Source: Paenibacillus crassostreae (GTDB lineage Bacteria > Bacillota > Bacilli > Paenibacillales > Paenibacillaceae). Taken from it: a DNA stretch of 64,000 nt. A model generated the notes under the pieces. It made no database searches. It had not been told where the DNA came from and saw only the letters and a program-made list of their open reading frames with translations. Shown piece after piece: positions 1 to 10,392 of this stretch; within the stretch, counting starts at the first letter, position 1, and every line of letters starts with the position of its first letter. The position numbers and the translations under genes are program-made. The stretch lies in assembly GCF_001857945.1 (NCBI RefSeq), contig NZ_CP017770.1, forward strand, positions 1,116,001 through 1,180,000, in the 5' to 3' direction.

Positions 1-1494
1 TACTTCTTCGTGTCCCATGATGTCAGAGAAATTCGTAATAAGCCTATCAGCGAAAAGTTTATGATTTGCTTCATCGTTTAATAATTCTCGCTCGGAACTT
101 TCTAATATGGAACTCATTTCAGTTATTCGTTTGCCCTGCTGATCGTATTCCTTCAATACGACCTGTTGCTGTTCATCACTTGTTTGAATTAGATGTTTAC
201 GCTGAATAGCTTTATGCATCATTTCCCGCTCTAGTGATCTAGTCTCCAATGTCTTTAGGCTATCCTGTAATTCCGCCTGTTTTTTCTGACCCTTCAGGAG
301 TAATTCCTGATCTTTCAACAGCTGTGCATGAAGTTCAGACTGTGTGCTTATGACATTCGTTTTCTTAAGTTCGAGGTCTTGACATTCGATTCGAAGTACA
401 TCTCGTTCCTGCTGAACCTTAACAGCTTGCTCCAACTGATCTTGTCTAATCAACAGCTTAGGCTCTTCTATAGATAGTGTAAGCTGGGCTGCATCATCCG
501 CTTCATTGGAACGAAGTGAAAGTTGTTCAGATTCTTGAGCTTTATTCTTCAATGTGATTGCTATTGTTTCACGGTTTAAATGCTCTTGTTTACTCTCCTG
601 CATCTGAGTCAGTAAAGGCATTAGATGCTGGGCAACACTTGCCTTCGATAGCTTATCCTCTAGTTCCTTTATTTCCTTTTCTAGCGATGTAAGTTGTAAT
701 AGCTGCTCTTGTTTACTATCACGTTCTATTTGCCATTCCCATACTTTCCCTAATTTATCTGCTTGAAGCATAATCTCTTGAAGGCGGTGACGAGAAACTT
801 CCGCATGAGTCACCGCTTCTGACAATTGTTTCTTAGCCTCTTCAAGAGCCTCCTTACCAGCGTTCCCCAGTCCTTGTTGCTCTGCCTCCATATTTCGAAG
901 AGATGCTTCATTCTCCTTCACACGACGGCTCAGCTTCTGACCTAATTGATCACCGTACTGTTCCAAGTGAAATAATCGTTGTAGCATTTGCCTTCTTTCA
1001 CTACCTTTTAAAGACAAAAATTCTGCAAATTTCCCTTGTGGGAGAACGACTGCACGTGTGAAATCATCCATTTTGAGTCCGATTTTATCTTCTACACAGC
1101 GAGTAACATCTGCTAATTTGTCAGCTAACACCTGATCTCCATCTGCAGTAACTTCAATAAATCGACTGATCGTATTGCTTATCGAAAGTTCATTCGATCT
1201 TTTAAAACGACGCTCCACACGATATTGCTGTGATCCCTCAGAGGAATTCAATTCAAAAGTAAAGGAAACAAACAAAGCATCCTCTGAATGATTCATGATG
1301 CCTTGTGTCCCGTTGACGGCCCTCTCAACCTTGCCATACAATGCGAGGGTAATTGCATCGAGTAAAGTAGATTTCCCACTACCTGTAGGTCCGAAGATTC
1401 CGAATAGTCCCATTTGCGTAAGATCACCGAAATCAATCTGTTGCATTTCACGATAACTCTGTAATCCAGATAGCTTTAGCGTGATTGGCTTCAT
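1..1494 (-). CDS. sbcC: Exonuclease subunit SbcC, N-terminal part (runs off window)
   Basis: ATPase subunit of the SbcCD (Mre11-Rad50-like) nuclease, which opens hairpins and processes blocked DNA ends. About 498 N-terminal codons are visible, open to the left edge. The protein starts MKPITLKLSGLQSY, with a Walker A motif GPTGSGKST near residue 35. After about residue 180 it is a long Glu/Gln/Lys/Leu-rich coiled coil, as expected for an SMC-like arm. The zinc-hook and the C-terminal ATPase half are outside the window. The ATG at 1494 overlaps the TGA of sbcD (ATGA), so the two are translationally coupled. An in-frame ATG four bases upstream is out of register with this start and was not used. 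Confidence 0.95.
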   Translation of the reverse strand, partial: MKPITLKLSGLQSYREMQQIDFGDLTQMGLFGIFGPTGSGKSTLLDAITLALYGKVERAVNGTQGIMNHSEDALFVSFTFELNSSEGSQQYRVERRFKRSNELSISNTISRFIEVTADGDQVLADKLADVTRCVEDKIGLKMDDFTRAVVLPQGKFAEFLSLKGSERRQMLQRLFHLEQYGDQLGQKLSRRVKENEASLRNMEAEQQGLGNAGKEALEEAKKQLSEAVTHAEVSRHRLQEIMLQADKLGKVWEWQIERDSKQEQLLQLTSLEKEIKELEDKLSKASVAQHLMPLLTQMQESKQEHLNRETIAITLKNKAQESEQLSLRSNEADDAAQLTLSIEEPKLLIRQDQLEQAVKVQQERDVLRIECQDLELKKTNVISTQSELHAQLLKDQELLLKGQKKQAELQDSLKTLETRSLEREMMHKAIQRKHLIQTSDEQQQVVLKEYDQQGKRITEMSSILESSERELLNDEANHKLFADRLITNFSDIMGHEEV

Positions 1495-2672
1495 TCATTA
1501 TCCCCTTCTTCCTGTACGGTGGTATTCTCTTCTACAAGCTCGAGGAACAATTGTACAAGCCCATCATCAGGCTCTGCTCCTCCTGTCTGGCGCTGATAGA
1601 ACTTACGGAATATCTCATGTAATGGTAATTGCGAACGCTGGATCTCCATTTCTGCAACTTCCATTTCCGGGTAAATAGGTCGAATGTGCACTAACCCTTC
1701 CCGGCTCTTGCGCAGTCTCTGAATCTCTCCAAGAGACAACGCATCATTTAGAGTGATTTCCAAATCTATAAAAGCACGAGCATCTAGATCCTCATCCAAC
1801 CAACGATACACTTCTTCTATGCCTCCCTTAGCCCTCCAACGAACTAATGGCCGTCCACATGATAGATATAATTCTTCAAAAATTGGTTGTTGACCTGGTG
1901 AGATATCCAGCATGGCAACAGATTTCGCTTGCCCTGCTTCAGAAAAACTATAGGCAAGTGGGGATCCACTATAACGAGTCATCCCTTCCCCTTTCACAGC
2001 CTGCGATCTATGAAGATGTCCTAGCGCTGTATATTGAGCTCCTATTGAAAGAGCAGATGGGTCGACAGTATAGGCACCTCCAACCTGTATAGGACGCTCT
2101 GAGTCTGTTTCCAAGCCCCCTAGCACGTATATATGACTCATCGCCAAATTAATTGTATTCGGTGTAAATCCACGAGCCAACATCTCCATCAATTTACCAA
2201 CACGTGCACTATATGCTTGGCGTAGATCATCCTCATTCCCTTCTACGACTAATAGTTCATTTAGTCGAGCTTCGGATGGATAAGGAAGTGCTGCGATTTT
2301 GGCTATCTCCCCCGTTCGAGGTGCATGGACGGTCACTGCATTCGCCATAGGAAGTCCAACTAATGTAATCCCTTGTCGAGTTACTAATGGGGATACGGAA
2401 GATACTCGCTCAGGTTGATCATGATTACCTGCAATTGCGACAAAAGGTCTCCCACCCTCTGTTAGCCTAGCGCAAGCCTCATAGAATAGTTGCTCTGCCG
2501 CTGCCGGAGGATTCACAGAATCATAAACATCTCCAGCCATTAATATCAGATCTGCTTGTTGATCATCAGCCATTCGCACCAACTCATCAACGAAATCCTC
2601 TTGCTCTCTCAGCCGACTTCGACCCTCTAATGTACGACCAAAATGCCAATCACCGGTATGCAATATTCGCAT
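1491..2672 (-). CDS. sbcD: Exonuclease subunit SbcD
   Basis: Mn-dependent nuclease subunit (Mre11 homologue) of SbcCD, 393 aa. The calcineurin-like metallophosphoesterase motifs are all present in order: HTGDWHFGR near residue 5, AGDVYD, AGNHDQ and GHLH. The C-terminal third is the capping region that contacts SbcC. The open frame extends 23 codons further upstream into addA, but the ATG at 2672 is preceded by a strong GGGGGAAGAGGAT site and gives the standard MRILHTGDWH start. The gene begins 27 bases after the addA stop and overlaps sbcC by four bases, so the four genes addB-addA-sbcD-sbcC read as one transcript. Confidence 0.96.
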   Translation of the reverse strand: MRILHTGDWHFGRTLEGRSRLREQEDFVDELVRMADDQQADLILMAGDVYDSVNPPAAAEQLFYEACARLTEGGRPFVAIAGNHDQPERVSSVSPLVTRQGITLVGLPMANAVTVHAPRTGEIAKIAALPYPSEARLNELLVVEGNEDDLRQAYSARVGKLMEMLARGFTPNTINLAMSHIYVLGGLETDSERPIQVGGAYTVDPSALSIGAQYTALGHLHRSQAVKGEGMTRYSGSPLAYSFSEAGQAKSVAMLDISPGQQPIFEELYLSCGRPLVRWRAKGGIEEVYRWLDEDLDARAFIDLEITLNDALSLGEIQRLRKSREGLVHIRPIYPEMEVAEMEIQRSQLPLHEIFRKFYQRQTGGAEPDDGLVQLFLELVEENTTVQEEGDNE

Positions 2673-2698
2673 ATCCTCTTCCCCCCCTCTAATCTTCT

Positions 2699-5600
2699 CT
2701 ATAGCTTGGCCCAATGTGATCCATCGAAGAAGTACAGCCATTTCTCACTAATAGGCTCACCCATAATATCCTCTAACGCTTTGCCATAGAGTTCAAGTTG
2801 GAAGCGATATTGTTCTACTAGAGCCGGTACTCCACCACGCTCATCCAGAACACGATCTGTCTTGTAATCTACAAGAACCAACTTTCCATTCTCTCTGAAA
2901 ATACAATCTACAACCCCTTGAATTAATACCGTTTCATTCTCTAACTGGTTTGAAATCATCGCAGATTCCTGTTCATTAGACATGGATAGACTCTTCACAA
3001 AACTCAGCCCATGATGGGCATCAGCTGCGGAAAGCGCGTAACTAAATGGCATCTCCCGCTCCACCCATGTCGCTGAGAGCAGTCTTCTTCCAATCTCACT
3101 ATGAAACATTGCTACTATTTCTTGAGGTGAAATGATATCCGCCTGTTCCTGCGTTACAATCTGTAGATCTGTAAGTCTAAAGAGTGTTTCCTCTACTACC
3201 TTAGAATCTACTACACCTACTTGCAATGGAATATGCTGCATAAGTGTGTGATAAACGGTTCCCCGCTCTGTAGGGCTCAACCTCTTCTTCTCCATAAATT
3301 TAGGTCGACGAAGTTGTAAAGTGGAATCTTGTCGTATTGCCTTTTCCTCCATCCAATCGTAAGAAGGAGTCTCTTGTAAAGAGAGAAGTTTCTTCATTTC
3401 AGTTACGGATGTTTTCGCTGAAAGTGTACTTGTTATCGCATACGGATATTTCCAATCCAGCTTATTTTCAATGACTGCCGAACTAGCCTCGGTCGTTATG
3501 CCATGATCCTCGATGATCCATAACGGGATTGATTCTTTGTTCTTCAATGCCTGCATCATTAACTCACGATTCTGCGACATTCCCGCTTCCCCGATTGTAT
3601 CCACATGTAAATCTTGTGACAGTTCATCAGCCGATAGAACAGATACACGCCACTTAGAAGGATCATCATTCAATACAGGAGATGATAGCTCTGGAACCCC
3701 GCCGATTTGTCTCAAATTGTCTGCATCTGGATGACGAATTAATGCAGGACCAATCCAATCCAAATAACTACGCCCCTTAGATAAAATATAATCAGGAAGC
3801 ATATACTGTTGATGACTCTGAACCTGTGTCCATGACAATACTTTTTTAATAAGATCCTTAGCCGTTCCTATAAGAATCAGCTTTTCTTTAGGACGAGTTA
3901 ATCCCACATACAGTACCCGCATTTCTTCAGCTAGTAGTTCTTGCAGTGAACGCCGGCGTATTGCTAGATTAGGTAATGTTGGATAGCTCACACGCATCTC
4001 TTGATCCACAAATTTCGGTCCGAATCCTAGATCCTTATGCATGAGAAATGGTGAATTCAAATCTTGCTGATTGAAAGTTTTTCCTATCCCTGCCAGGAAT
4101 ACTACTGGGAATTCTAGCCCTTTACTCTTGTGGATCGTCATGATTCTTACTGCATTATCTTGCTTATCAATCCTACCTGGACTACCTAAGTCTGAACCAT
4201 GATCACGTAGCCTAGCGATAAACGTTAAGAATCGAAACAGACCACGAGATGATGTTGTCTGTTCATACTGAACAGCTCGATCGTAAAGTGCCATGAGATT
4301 ACTCTGACGTTGTCCTCCACCCGGAAGTCCACCAACCCAATCCATATAGCCAGTATCTCTATAGATGTTCCATATCAAGTCACCTAGACTTCCTCGACGT
4401 GCTTCATTTCGCCAACCCTCTATTTTTTGAACAAATTTGAGTATTTTACTTTGTAGTTCTGGATGAATCTCTATCTCAGACGTTTTTTGATCATCATTTA
4501 CATCCAATGATCCCGTTTCTTTGTTCGAATCGTGCTCCGAAGCTGCTATCATAGCATTATAAAAAGATCCTTTAGCAAACAGACGAACCTGAGCTAATTC
4601 TTCCTCTGTTAAGCCAACAATCGGTGATCGAAGTACGCTGGCTAGTGGAATATCTTGCAATGGATTATCTATCACCTGCAGCAACGATAGCATAACCTGG
4701 ACTTCGATGGCTTGAAAATACCCTTGATTCTGTTCACCATCAGCAGGAATCCCTTGGTTTCTCAGTTCCTCCATAATTAGAGGTCCCCAAATATAAGCAG
4801 AACGTAGTAGGATCACTATATCGCCATGGGCAACGGGACGCATGATTTGTAATGATTTATCGTATATAAGCAAAGGTTCTCCAGTTTCACCGATCATTTC
4901 TTTGACCTTCATCGCGATTGCACGAGCTTCAAGTTGAGCCGTCTCCATCTCCACTAACTCGCCTTCTTCTAGTAGGGTGTTCTCTTCTCCCTCTATAACC
5001 TCATCTTCACCTGATCTTACTATTTTCCCACGATCAATCAATAAAAGTTCTGGTGTATATCTTAATTCCTCTACTCCATCGGAAGAGTCAGGAAATGAAG
5101 CACCGTATACTAATTCTGCACGATCATTATAGGTAATCTCGGCAACAGTCTCATTCATAATTTGTCTAAAAATAACATTAGTTGCATCCAATACTTGACG
5201 TCTACTGCGGAAATTACGAGCAAGATCGATAACCATTCCTTCGTTCATATCCACGTTGTATTTGACGTATTTATCAAGAAAAAGTCCAGGATCCGCTAGC
5301 CGGAATCGATAAATGCTTTGTTTCACATCCCCAACCATGAAGCGGTTCCCAGGCTGATCTTTGGCAATCAATCGCACGATATCTTCCTGAACACTATTGG
5401 TATCTTGGTATTCGTCCAATAATACCTCATCGAAGTGATCTCTATATTCAATCGCTGCATCTGATGGAAGAAGTTGATCCATAGATGAATCAGGATGCCG
5501 TAATATTTGTAAACAGTAATGTTCTAAATCACTGAAATCCACGAGCCCGCGTGACTTTTTCTCTTCTTGATAACGCTGGCCGAAGAGGATGACAACCTCA

Positions 5601-6652
5601 GATAATTGTTCCATGATTGGAGCAACCTCGTGCAGTTCTGACAGAAAGGTATCTGCCGAGCGTCCGAATAATGAATTTTTGAGCTCATTCAATATTTTCT
5701 TAACGCTATCTCTAAGTTCTTTGACACGATTCTGTAGATCTGGATCTGTCTCATCTTTCCGGCAACTTTTTAATTTACTGAATGAAATCGTTTGGAAGGC
5801 ATCATACAGAGCATTCCATGGGAAATCCTCCAGACATTCTCTGAGTGATTCAACCATTTCTAAATCATCTCGTAAATTATCCACATAAGGATCAGGCCCA
5901 CCTGGTAGCATGGCTATTGAAATAGCTTGTTGCAATAATCCTGCAGCCCCTGCTAAAGACAATTTTGCATCTTTAATAATACTCTGCACCCAAGGGCTCC
6001 CATCAAGCACGGAGAGATCAGTAATAGAGAAATTAGACGCCATCTGGAGTAACCAAGCATCCGGCCAAGAATGACTGCGGGAGAAATCATATAGTTTTTG
6101 AACAAGAAAGTATAACGCATCATCACTCCGTTCACCGCTGAACCAGTCCGCAAGACGCAAGAATATCCCATCGTCCTCCGCTTCTCCATACTTTTCTTCA
6201 AATATTTGCTCAAGTATTTCCTGACGCAGCAATTCTGCTTCATTCTCATTGAGAATTCGGAACCCTGGATCTAAGGGAATCCATTGATAATAGCGACGAA
6301 TAACTTCTAAACAGAAGGAGTGGAGTGTTGTAATCGAAGCTCTGCCTAAAAGAGCAAGCTGGCGTCTTAAATGCTCGTTATCCGGTTCTTTCTCCAGCTC
6401 CTTATCCAATGCTTCACGTATCCGCTGGCGCATTTCAGCTGCCGCTGCTTTCGTAAATGTAGCAACAAGTAACCGATCGACACTAAACCCTGCTTCCTCA
6501 TTCATGATTTTACGAATAATTCTCTCTACTAATACAGCTGTCTTACCTGAACCTGCTGCTGCAGCAACAAGAATATGATCACCACTAAGCGAAATAGCTT
6601 TCCACTGATCATCACTCCACATACTACCTACAGGCTTAACTATTTCGATCAT
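2699..6652 (-). CDS. addA: ATP-dependent helicase/nuclease subunit A
   Basis: AddA of the AddAB enzyme, the Firmicute counterpart of RecBCD, which resects double-strand breaks for RecA loading. The 1317 aa protein has UvrD-like helicase motifs: Walker A AAAGSGKT near residue 33, Walker B DEYQDTN near 411, ARNFRSR, TIHKSKGLEFP and VLYVGLTRPKEKL. A C-terminal RecB-type nuclease domain carries the LVDYKTD catalytic motif near 1260. It is somewhat longer than the roughly 1230 aa B. subtilis protein, with low-complexity Glu-rich and Asp-rich stretches between motifs. The ATG overlaps the addB stop by four bases. Confidence 0.97.
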   Translation of the reverse strand: MIEIVKPVGSMWSDDQWKAISLSGDHILVAAAAGSGKTAVLVERIIRKIMNEEAGFSVDRLLVATFTKAAAAEMRQRIREALDKELEKEPDNEHLRRQLALLGRASITTLHSFCLEVIRRYYQWIPLDPGFRILNENEAELLRQEILEQIFEEKYGEAEDDGIFLRLADWFSGERSDDALYFLVQKLYDFSRSHSWPDAWLLQMASNFSITDLSVLDGSPWVQSIIKDAKLSLAGAAGLLQQAISIAMLPGGPDPYVDNLRDDLEMVESLRECLEDFPWNALYDAFQTISFSKLKSCRKDETDPDLQNRVKELRDSVKKILNELKNSLFGRSADTFLSELHEVAPIMEQLSEVVILFGQRYQEEKKSRGLVDFSDLEHYCLQILRHPDSSMDQLLPSDAAIEYRDHFDEVLLDEYQDTNSVQEDIVRLIAKDQPGNRFMVGDVKQSIYRFRLADPGLFLDKYVKYNVDMNEGMVIDLARNFRSRRQVLDATNVIFRQIMNETVAEITYNDRAELVYGASFPDSSDGVEELRYTPELLLIDRGKIVRSGEDEVIEGEENTLLEEGELVEMETAQLEARAIAMKVKEMIGETGEPLLIYDKSLQIMRPVAHGDIVILLRSAYIWGPLIMEELRNQGIPADGEQNQGYFQAIEVQVMLSLLQVIDNPLQDIPLASVLRSPIVGLTEEELAQVRLFAKGSFYNAMIAASEHDSNKETGSLDVNDDQKTSEIEIHPELQSKILKFVQKIEGWRNEARRGSLGDLIWNIYRDTGYMDWVGGLPGGGQRQSNLMALYDRAVQYEQTTSSRGLFRFLTFIARLRDHGSDLGSPGRIDKQDNAVRIMTIHKSKGLEFPVVFLAGIGKTFNQQDLNSPFLMHKDLGFGPKFVDQEMRVSYPTLPNLAIRRRSLQELLAEEMRVLYVGLTRPKEKLILIGTAKDLIKKVLSWTQVQSHQQYMLPDYILSKGRSYLDWIGPALIRHPDADNLRQIGGVPELSSPVLNDDPSKWRVSVLSADELSQDLHVDTIGEAGMSQNRELMMQALKNKESIPLWIIEDHGITTEASSAVIENKLDWKYPYAITSTLSAKTSVTEMKKLLSLQETPSYDWMEEKAIRQDSTLQLRRPKFMEKKRLSPTERGTVYHTLMQHIPLQVGVVDSKVVEETLFRLTDLQIVTQEQADIISPQEIVAMFHSEIGRRLLSATWVEREMPFSYALSAADAHHGLSFVKSLSMSNEQESAMISNQLENETVLIQGVVDCIFRENGKLVLVDYKTDRVLDERGGVPALVEQYRFQLELYGKALEDIMGEPISEKWLYFFDGSHWAKL

Positions 6653-9600
6653 AATGTATCCCCTCCTTGCTTGTCAGTCAGCATGTCCCATATTTGTTCT
6701 TTGTTTGGTTTTCCCAAAACACGGTAATGACTACCCTCAATAGATTCATCGAAATGACACACAGATTTATACGGACAAAATGTACAAGCAATTTCATTCT
6801 GAATCCGATAAGGCTCCACCTTCACTTCACCCTCGGTAATCCGTGTTCCAATATTTGTGATATTACTCCTAACCGTAGCCAAAAGACTTCCCCACTGCTC
6901 CTTGCTTGCCACAGCGGCGCTACTATAAAAGCTACCATCTGATTTCAACGCAACCGGTAGAATAGTCGAATAACCTTTATCTAATGAGGTATCCATTTGG
7001 GCAATAACATCACGATCTGCGAGAAGGAGACCCTTCATTTTGAAACGTTTGAGCAATTCATCAGCTGCTTGCTCCGCACTCATTCCATTCGTTGATTGCA
7101 ACAATGGATCATGCACATGAAAATACAATGTTCCCGCTGGAATAGCTGTTCTCCCTAACCATTCTTCTGAATATGTCAACAATACGTCTAGATAGGTCAG
7201 CAATTGAAGTGACAATCCATAATAGACCTCATGTAGTTTAAGATCGTTCCGACTAGACTTATAATCTATAACCCTTAACATGATTCCTTGCTCGCCCTGA
7301 GCCATATCTACTCTGTCTATTCGACCTACAACTTCCATCATCGAACCATTCTCCAAAGGGAAATTCAGCGCTGGAAGTGTCTTCCCTGTACCGAAATCAA
7401 GTTCAAGTCCTACAGGTTCAAAATTACCTCTTCTTGCATGTTCACCAAGAATCATAGAAGCTCTTCCAACAATGTTTTTTAGTTTTCTAGATATATATGC
7501 ATATCGCTTAGAGCTTAGTAAGATTTCCCCCTGCAAAAGTGGCGTCAATCGATCTACAGCAATATTAGCCTCCGATCGACATTCTTCAAGTGTTAAACTC
7601 CCCCAACTTACTCTTCGACTCTGTAATTGTGTCGCGATATCACTAAGTGCAGAATGAAACAATTGGCCAATATCAGGAGCCTTTAAACGATACATCTGGC
7701 GTTCTTTCAGTTTTAGCCCATGAGAAGCAAAATGTGAGAATGGACATGCAACAAATTTCTCCATCCGTGACACACTTGTACGAATTCTACTGCCATAAAG
7801 CCTACGACTCGTTTTCCGGGCTAGTGGTGCTCCTTCGTTCACATAAAATAATGAACGGAGTAACATTAACATAGGTTCTCGCCACTGCTCATGCTGTAAG
7901 TACCAATTGTATGCTTCCCACCACAAATCAGAAATTTCACTACCGTTCTTCCAATTTCGAAGCTGTATAATGAGTTGACTCAACGTAAGTTTCGGATTAG
8001 TAACAAAGTCTAACTGTTCTTCGCGAGTTTGCCCTCGTTGTGCTTGTCCCACAAGTGACTGTTCCTTTAGGAATGGGAACATCTTCTTCACATGCCGAAT
8101 GACTTCCGAAGGTAATAGTGCCTTGCCTTCTTCATCAGCTGACGCATAAGAAATCCACACATGTTGACTTGCTGATGTTAATGCATTGTAGATCAGGAAT
8201 CTTTCATCTAGTAGTTTACGAGAAATGCTTGGAGCTAGCTCCATTCCAGTATCTGATAGCAGCAATCGCTCCTGTTCCGTTAATACACCATCTTCCTGAA
8301 GAATAGCAGGGACAACGCCATCATTAAATCCTAGAAGAAATGCATATTTCACTCCATTAGTACGCGTACGATCCATATTACCTATTAGAATCTGATCAAT
8401 GGAAGGCGGGACTAAGGACAATTTCAGTTCCGTCAATCCTGTATCCAATATTCCCATAAATAGATCAAAACTGATGTGCTCCTCACCCATCAATTCTACA
8501 ATCTGGTCCAGTAAATCTAGAACGGCTCCCCATAACTGACGATGTTCTTTGGCAGCCTCTGGTTGACCCGCTTCTAATGCTTCATGGCTTAGAAGATCAA
8601 GCTTATGCGGAACCTGAGCCTCTTCCAATAATAAATATACTGCTGTACATAAATCTTGAGCTGACTTCGCTGTCTTTACACGATTCTCAAAAGATAACAG
8701 CGGACTGCTAATCGTTGCACGACAGCGTTCCATCAAGGCAAGCAATTCTTCCCCCTGCTGCTCCCGATCTATATTAGCATCCCCTTCAAGCGAAAGACTT
8801 GGAGTTGCCCGCCATGGCTGTCCATCTGTCCAGCGATATCCATGTATACCACATGCTAATACGTAATTCTCTAATTTATCCATGTCTTTGCGATTTACAG
8901 ACCCATCTAATGGCAATAGTAAATCTGTTTTAATACAGCGAAATACATCCTCGTATTTCCAACGTCTTTTTACAATATCAAGTGCTGAGCGAATAAACTC
9001 CACCAAAGGATGATGTAACTCACTCCGTTTCTGATCGAGGAAGAATGGCACATCATAATCACGGCAAAGAGGTCCTAGTATAGGCTCATAATCTCCTATT
9101 TGCCGCACAAAGATAGCCATTTCTCTATATCTAACTCCTTCTTTACGAACGAGCCGAAGCATTTCACGTAGTGCTCCCTCAACTTCTGCACGCCGATTAA
9201 CAGCAGCATGTATAGATATGCCATGAGACTCTAGCTGCTCTGTTTGTTGATCTTCCCGCCAAGGAATTCGACGATCATATCCACGTTCGAGATGCGCAAG
9301 CTCTGGGCTATTCACAAATTTAGGAAGGTTATTTGGACTCAAAAGTCTATCGCTAGTCTCTATTCCTAATTCTCCAGCCATTCCCTTTAACTTTGCATAG
9401 GTTGTGGCGGACGGATGAAATAAATCTAGCTCATGTGGGAGAATCCCCATTTCGTATGTTTTATCTAGCGTGAGCGCTATGGTAACAGAAGAAGCATGTA
9501 ACATTAATTGTTGCAAAACGGTATACTCTTGTGGTGTGAACCCATGAAAGCTATCGATCCAAATATCTGCATCTTTCACGTATGGAGAATTCGGTATTGC

Positions 9601-10173
9601 TTCTGCTAATGTCATTAAATAATCTTCATTATCCATGTACAAGGGCGATAGTTCATGTTCAAAATCTCGATAAAGTGTTACGATATCTCCTAATTTATCG
9701 CGTAGGATAGGTGTACCCAACCCATTAGAATTCATCAAGGCGAGCTGTTCTGAAACATTCGAAGCATCAATGCAGTACCGTTTCATCTCTGTATACAGTT
9801 GGCCTAATCTTCCCACGAACCCCACTTGATCACCTGAAGGACCGAACAATTTCAGCTCCTCTTTACGTCTTTGAATAATTTTATAGAGCAACATTCGTTT
9901 ACCTTCTTCACTGATGCCCACACGTGCCGATCCACCCGTCTCTTGCATGACCCGAAAAGCCAAACGTTGAAAACTTAGTACCTGCGCGCGCGCAATCCCT
10001 CTGACTGAACCTGATGTTACCAATGCATTCTCTGCTTGATAAGAACCCTGTTCCGGTACAACCAATACCATGGGATTACCTTGTGATGATCGGCTTAATT
10101 CTGCCGATATTTGTTGCAATATATTCGTTGTTTTGCCGCTTCCCGAACGCCCTATGAGGAAATGAACCACCAT
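6649..10173 (-). CDS. addB: ATP-dependent helicase/nuclease subunit B
   Basis: AddB, partner of AddA, 1174 aa. It has a Walker A motif GRSGSGKTT at residues 8-16, a degenerate helicase core that recognises Chi in this family, and a C-terminal RecB-type nuclease with VIDYKSS near residue 969. The cysteines of the iron-sulphur staple are visible: one in VACPFSHF near 808 and three in CTFCPYKSVC near 1128-1137. All four are present, so the cluster is probably intact. The start is set by AAAGGAGG upstream of ATG 10173. This is the first gene of the repair operon. Confidence 0.97.
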   Translation of the reverse strand: MVVHFLIGRSGSGKTTNILQQISAELSRSSQGNPMVLVVPEQGSYQAENALVTSGSVRGIARAQVLSFQRLAFRVMQETGGSARVGISEEGKRMLLYKIIQRRKEELKLFGPSGDQVGFVGRLGQLYTEMKRYCIDASNVSEQLALMNSNGLGTPILRDKLGDIVTLYRDFEHELSPLYMDNEDYLMTLAEAIPNSPYVKDADIWIDSFHGFTPQEYTVLQQLMLHASSVTIALTLDKTYEMGILPHELDLFHPSATTYAKLKGMAGELGIETSDRLLSPNNLPKFVNSPELAHLERGYDRRIPWREDQQTEQLESHGISIHAAVNRRAEVEGALREMLRLVRKEGVRYREMAIFVRQIGDYEPILGPLCRDYDVPFFLDQKRSELHHPLVEFIRSALDIVKRRWKYEDVFRCIKTDLLLPLDGSVNRKDMDKLENYVLACGIHGYRWTDGQPWRATPSLSLEGDANIDREQQGEELLALMERCRATISSPLLSFENRVKTAKSAQDLCTAVYLLLEEAQVPHKLDLLSHEALEAGQPEAAKEHRQLWGAVLDLLDQIVELMGEEHISFDLFMGILDTGLTELKLSLVPPSIDQILIGNMDRTRTNGVKYAFLLGFNDGVVPAILQEDGVLTEQERLLLSDTGMELAPSISRKLLDERFLIYNALTSASQHVWISYASADEEGKALLPSEVIRHVKKMFPFLKEQSLVGQAQRGQTREEQLDFVTNPKLTLSQLIIQLRNWKNGSEISDLWWEAYNWYLQHEQWREPMLMLLRSLFYVNEGAPLARKTSRRLYGSRIRTSVSRMEKFVACPFSHFASHGLKLKERQMYRLKAPDIGQLFHSALSDIATQLQSRRVSWGSLTLEECRSEANIAVDRLTPLLQGEILLSSKRYAYISRKLKNIVGRASMILGEHARRGNFEPVGLELDFGTGKTLPALNFPLENGSMMEVVGRIDRVDMAQGEQGIMLRVIDYKSSRNDLKLHEVYYGLSLQLLTYLDVLLTYSEEWLGRTAIPAGTLYFHVHDPLLQSTNGMSAEQAADELLKRFKMKGLLLADRDVIAQMDTSLDKGYSTILPVALKSDGSFYSSAAVASKEQWGSLLATVRSNITNIGTRITEGEVKVEPYRIQNEIACTFCPYKSVCHFDESIEGSHYRVLGKPNKEQIWDMLTDKQGGDTL

Positions 10174-10244
10174 GGGATGCCTCCTTTATCTACAATCTAT
10201 CGTATACCCTACTGGGTTAAATTCTATAGAAATCTACCTTCACT

Positions 10245-10253
10245 ATTATATCA
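10245..10253 (-). promoter_or_regulatory. Candidate extended -10 promoter of the addBA-sbcDC operon
   Basis: On the minus strand this reads TGATATAAT, a perfect -10 hexamer with the TGn extension. It lies about 70 bases upstream of the addB start. The -35 region is poor, which is common with extended -10 promoters. Motif match only. Confidence 0.45.
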
Positions 10254-10305
10254 TATCCTATACCTCAAAGAACGTATGTTTGGTGGGAATGACTTGGTAT
10301 AAGAG

Positions 10306-10358
10306 TTAAAAAAACAAATAGGTTGTCCCTTGCCATTTTCATGGCTTATAGGACAACC
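10306..10358 (-). terminator. Rho-independent terminator of the RlmI-like gene
   Basis: Perfect 8-bp inverted repeat (GGTTGTCC 10321-10328, GGACAACC 10351-10358), extended by AAACAA/TTGTTT beyond a short bulge. On the minus strand it is followed by TATTTGTTTTTTT, so it ends transcripts from the minus-strand gene that stops at 10393. Confidence 0.75.
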
Positions 10359-10392
10359 CCTTGTTTCTAACTTCATGTTATAAGTGTTACTG

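Noticed and set aside
5589..5888. 99-codon frame on the plus strand
   Set aside because: It is antisense to addA, with no ribosome site and low-complexity Ser/Phe-rich content.
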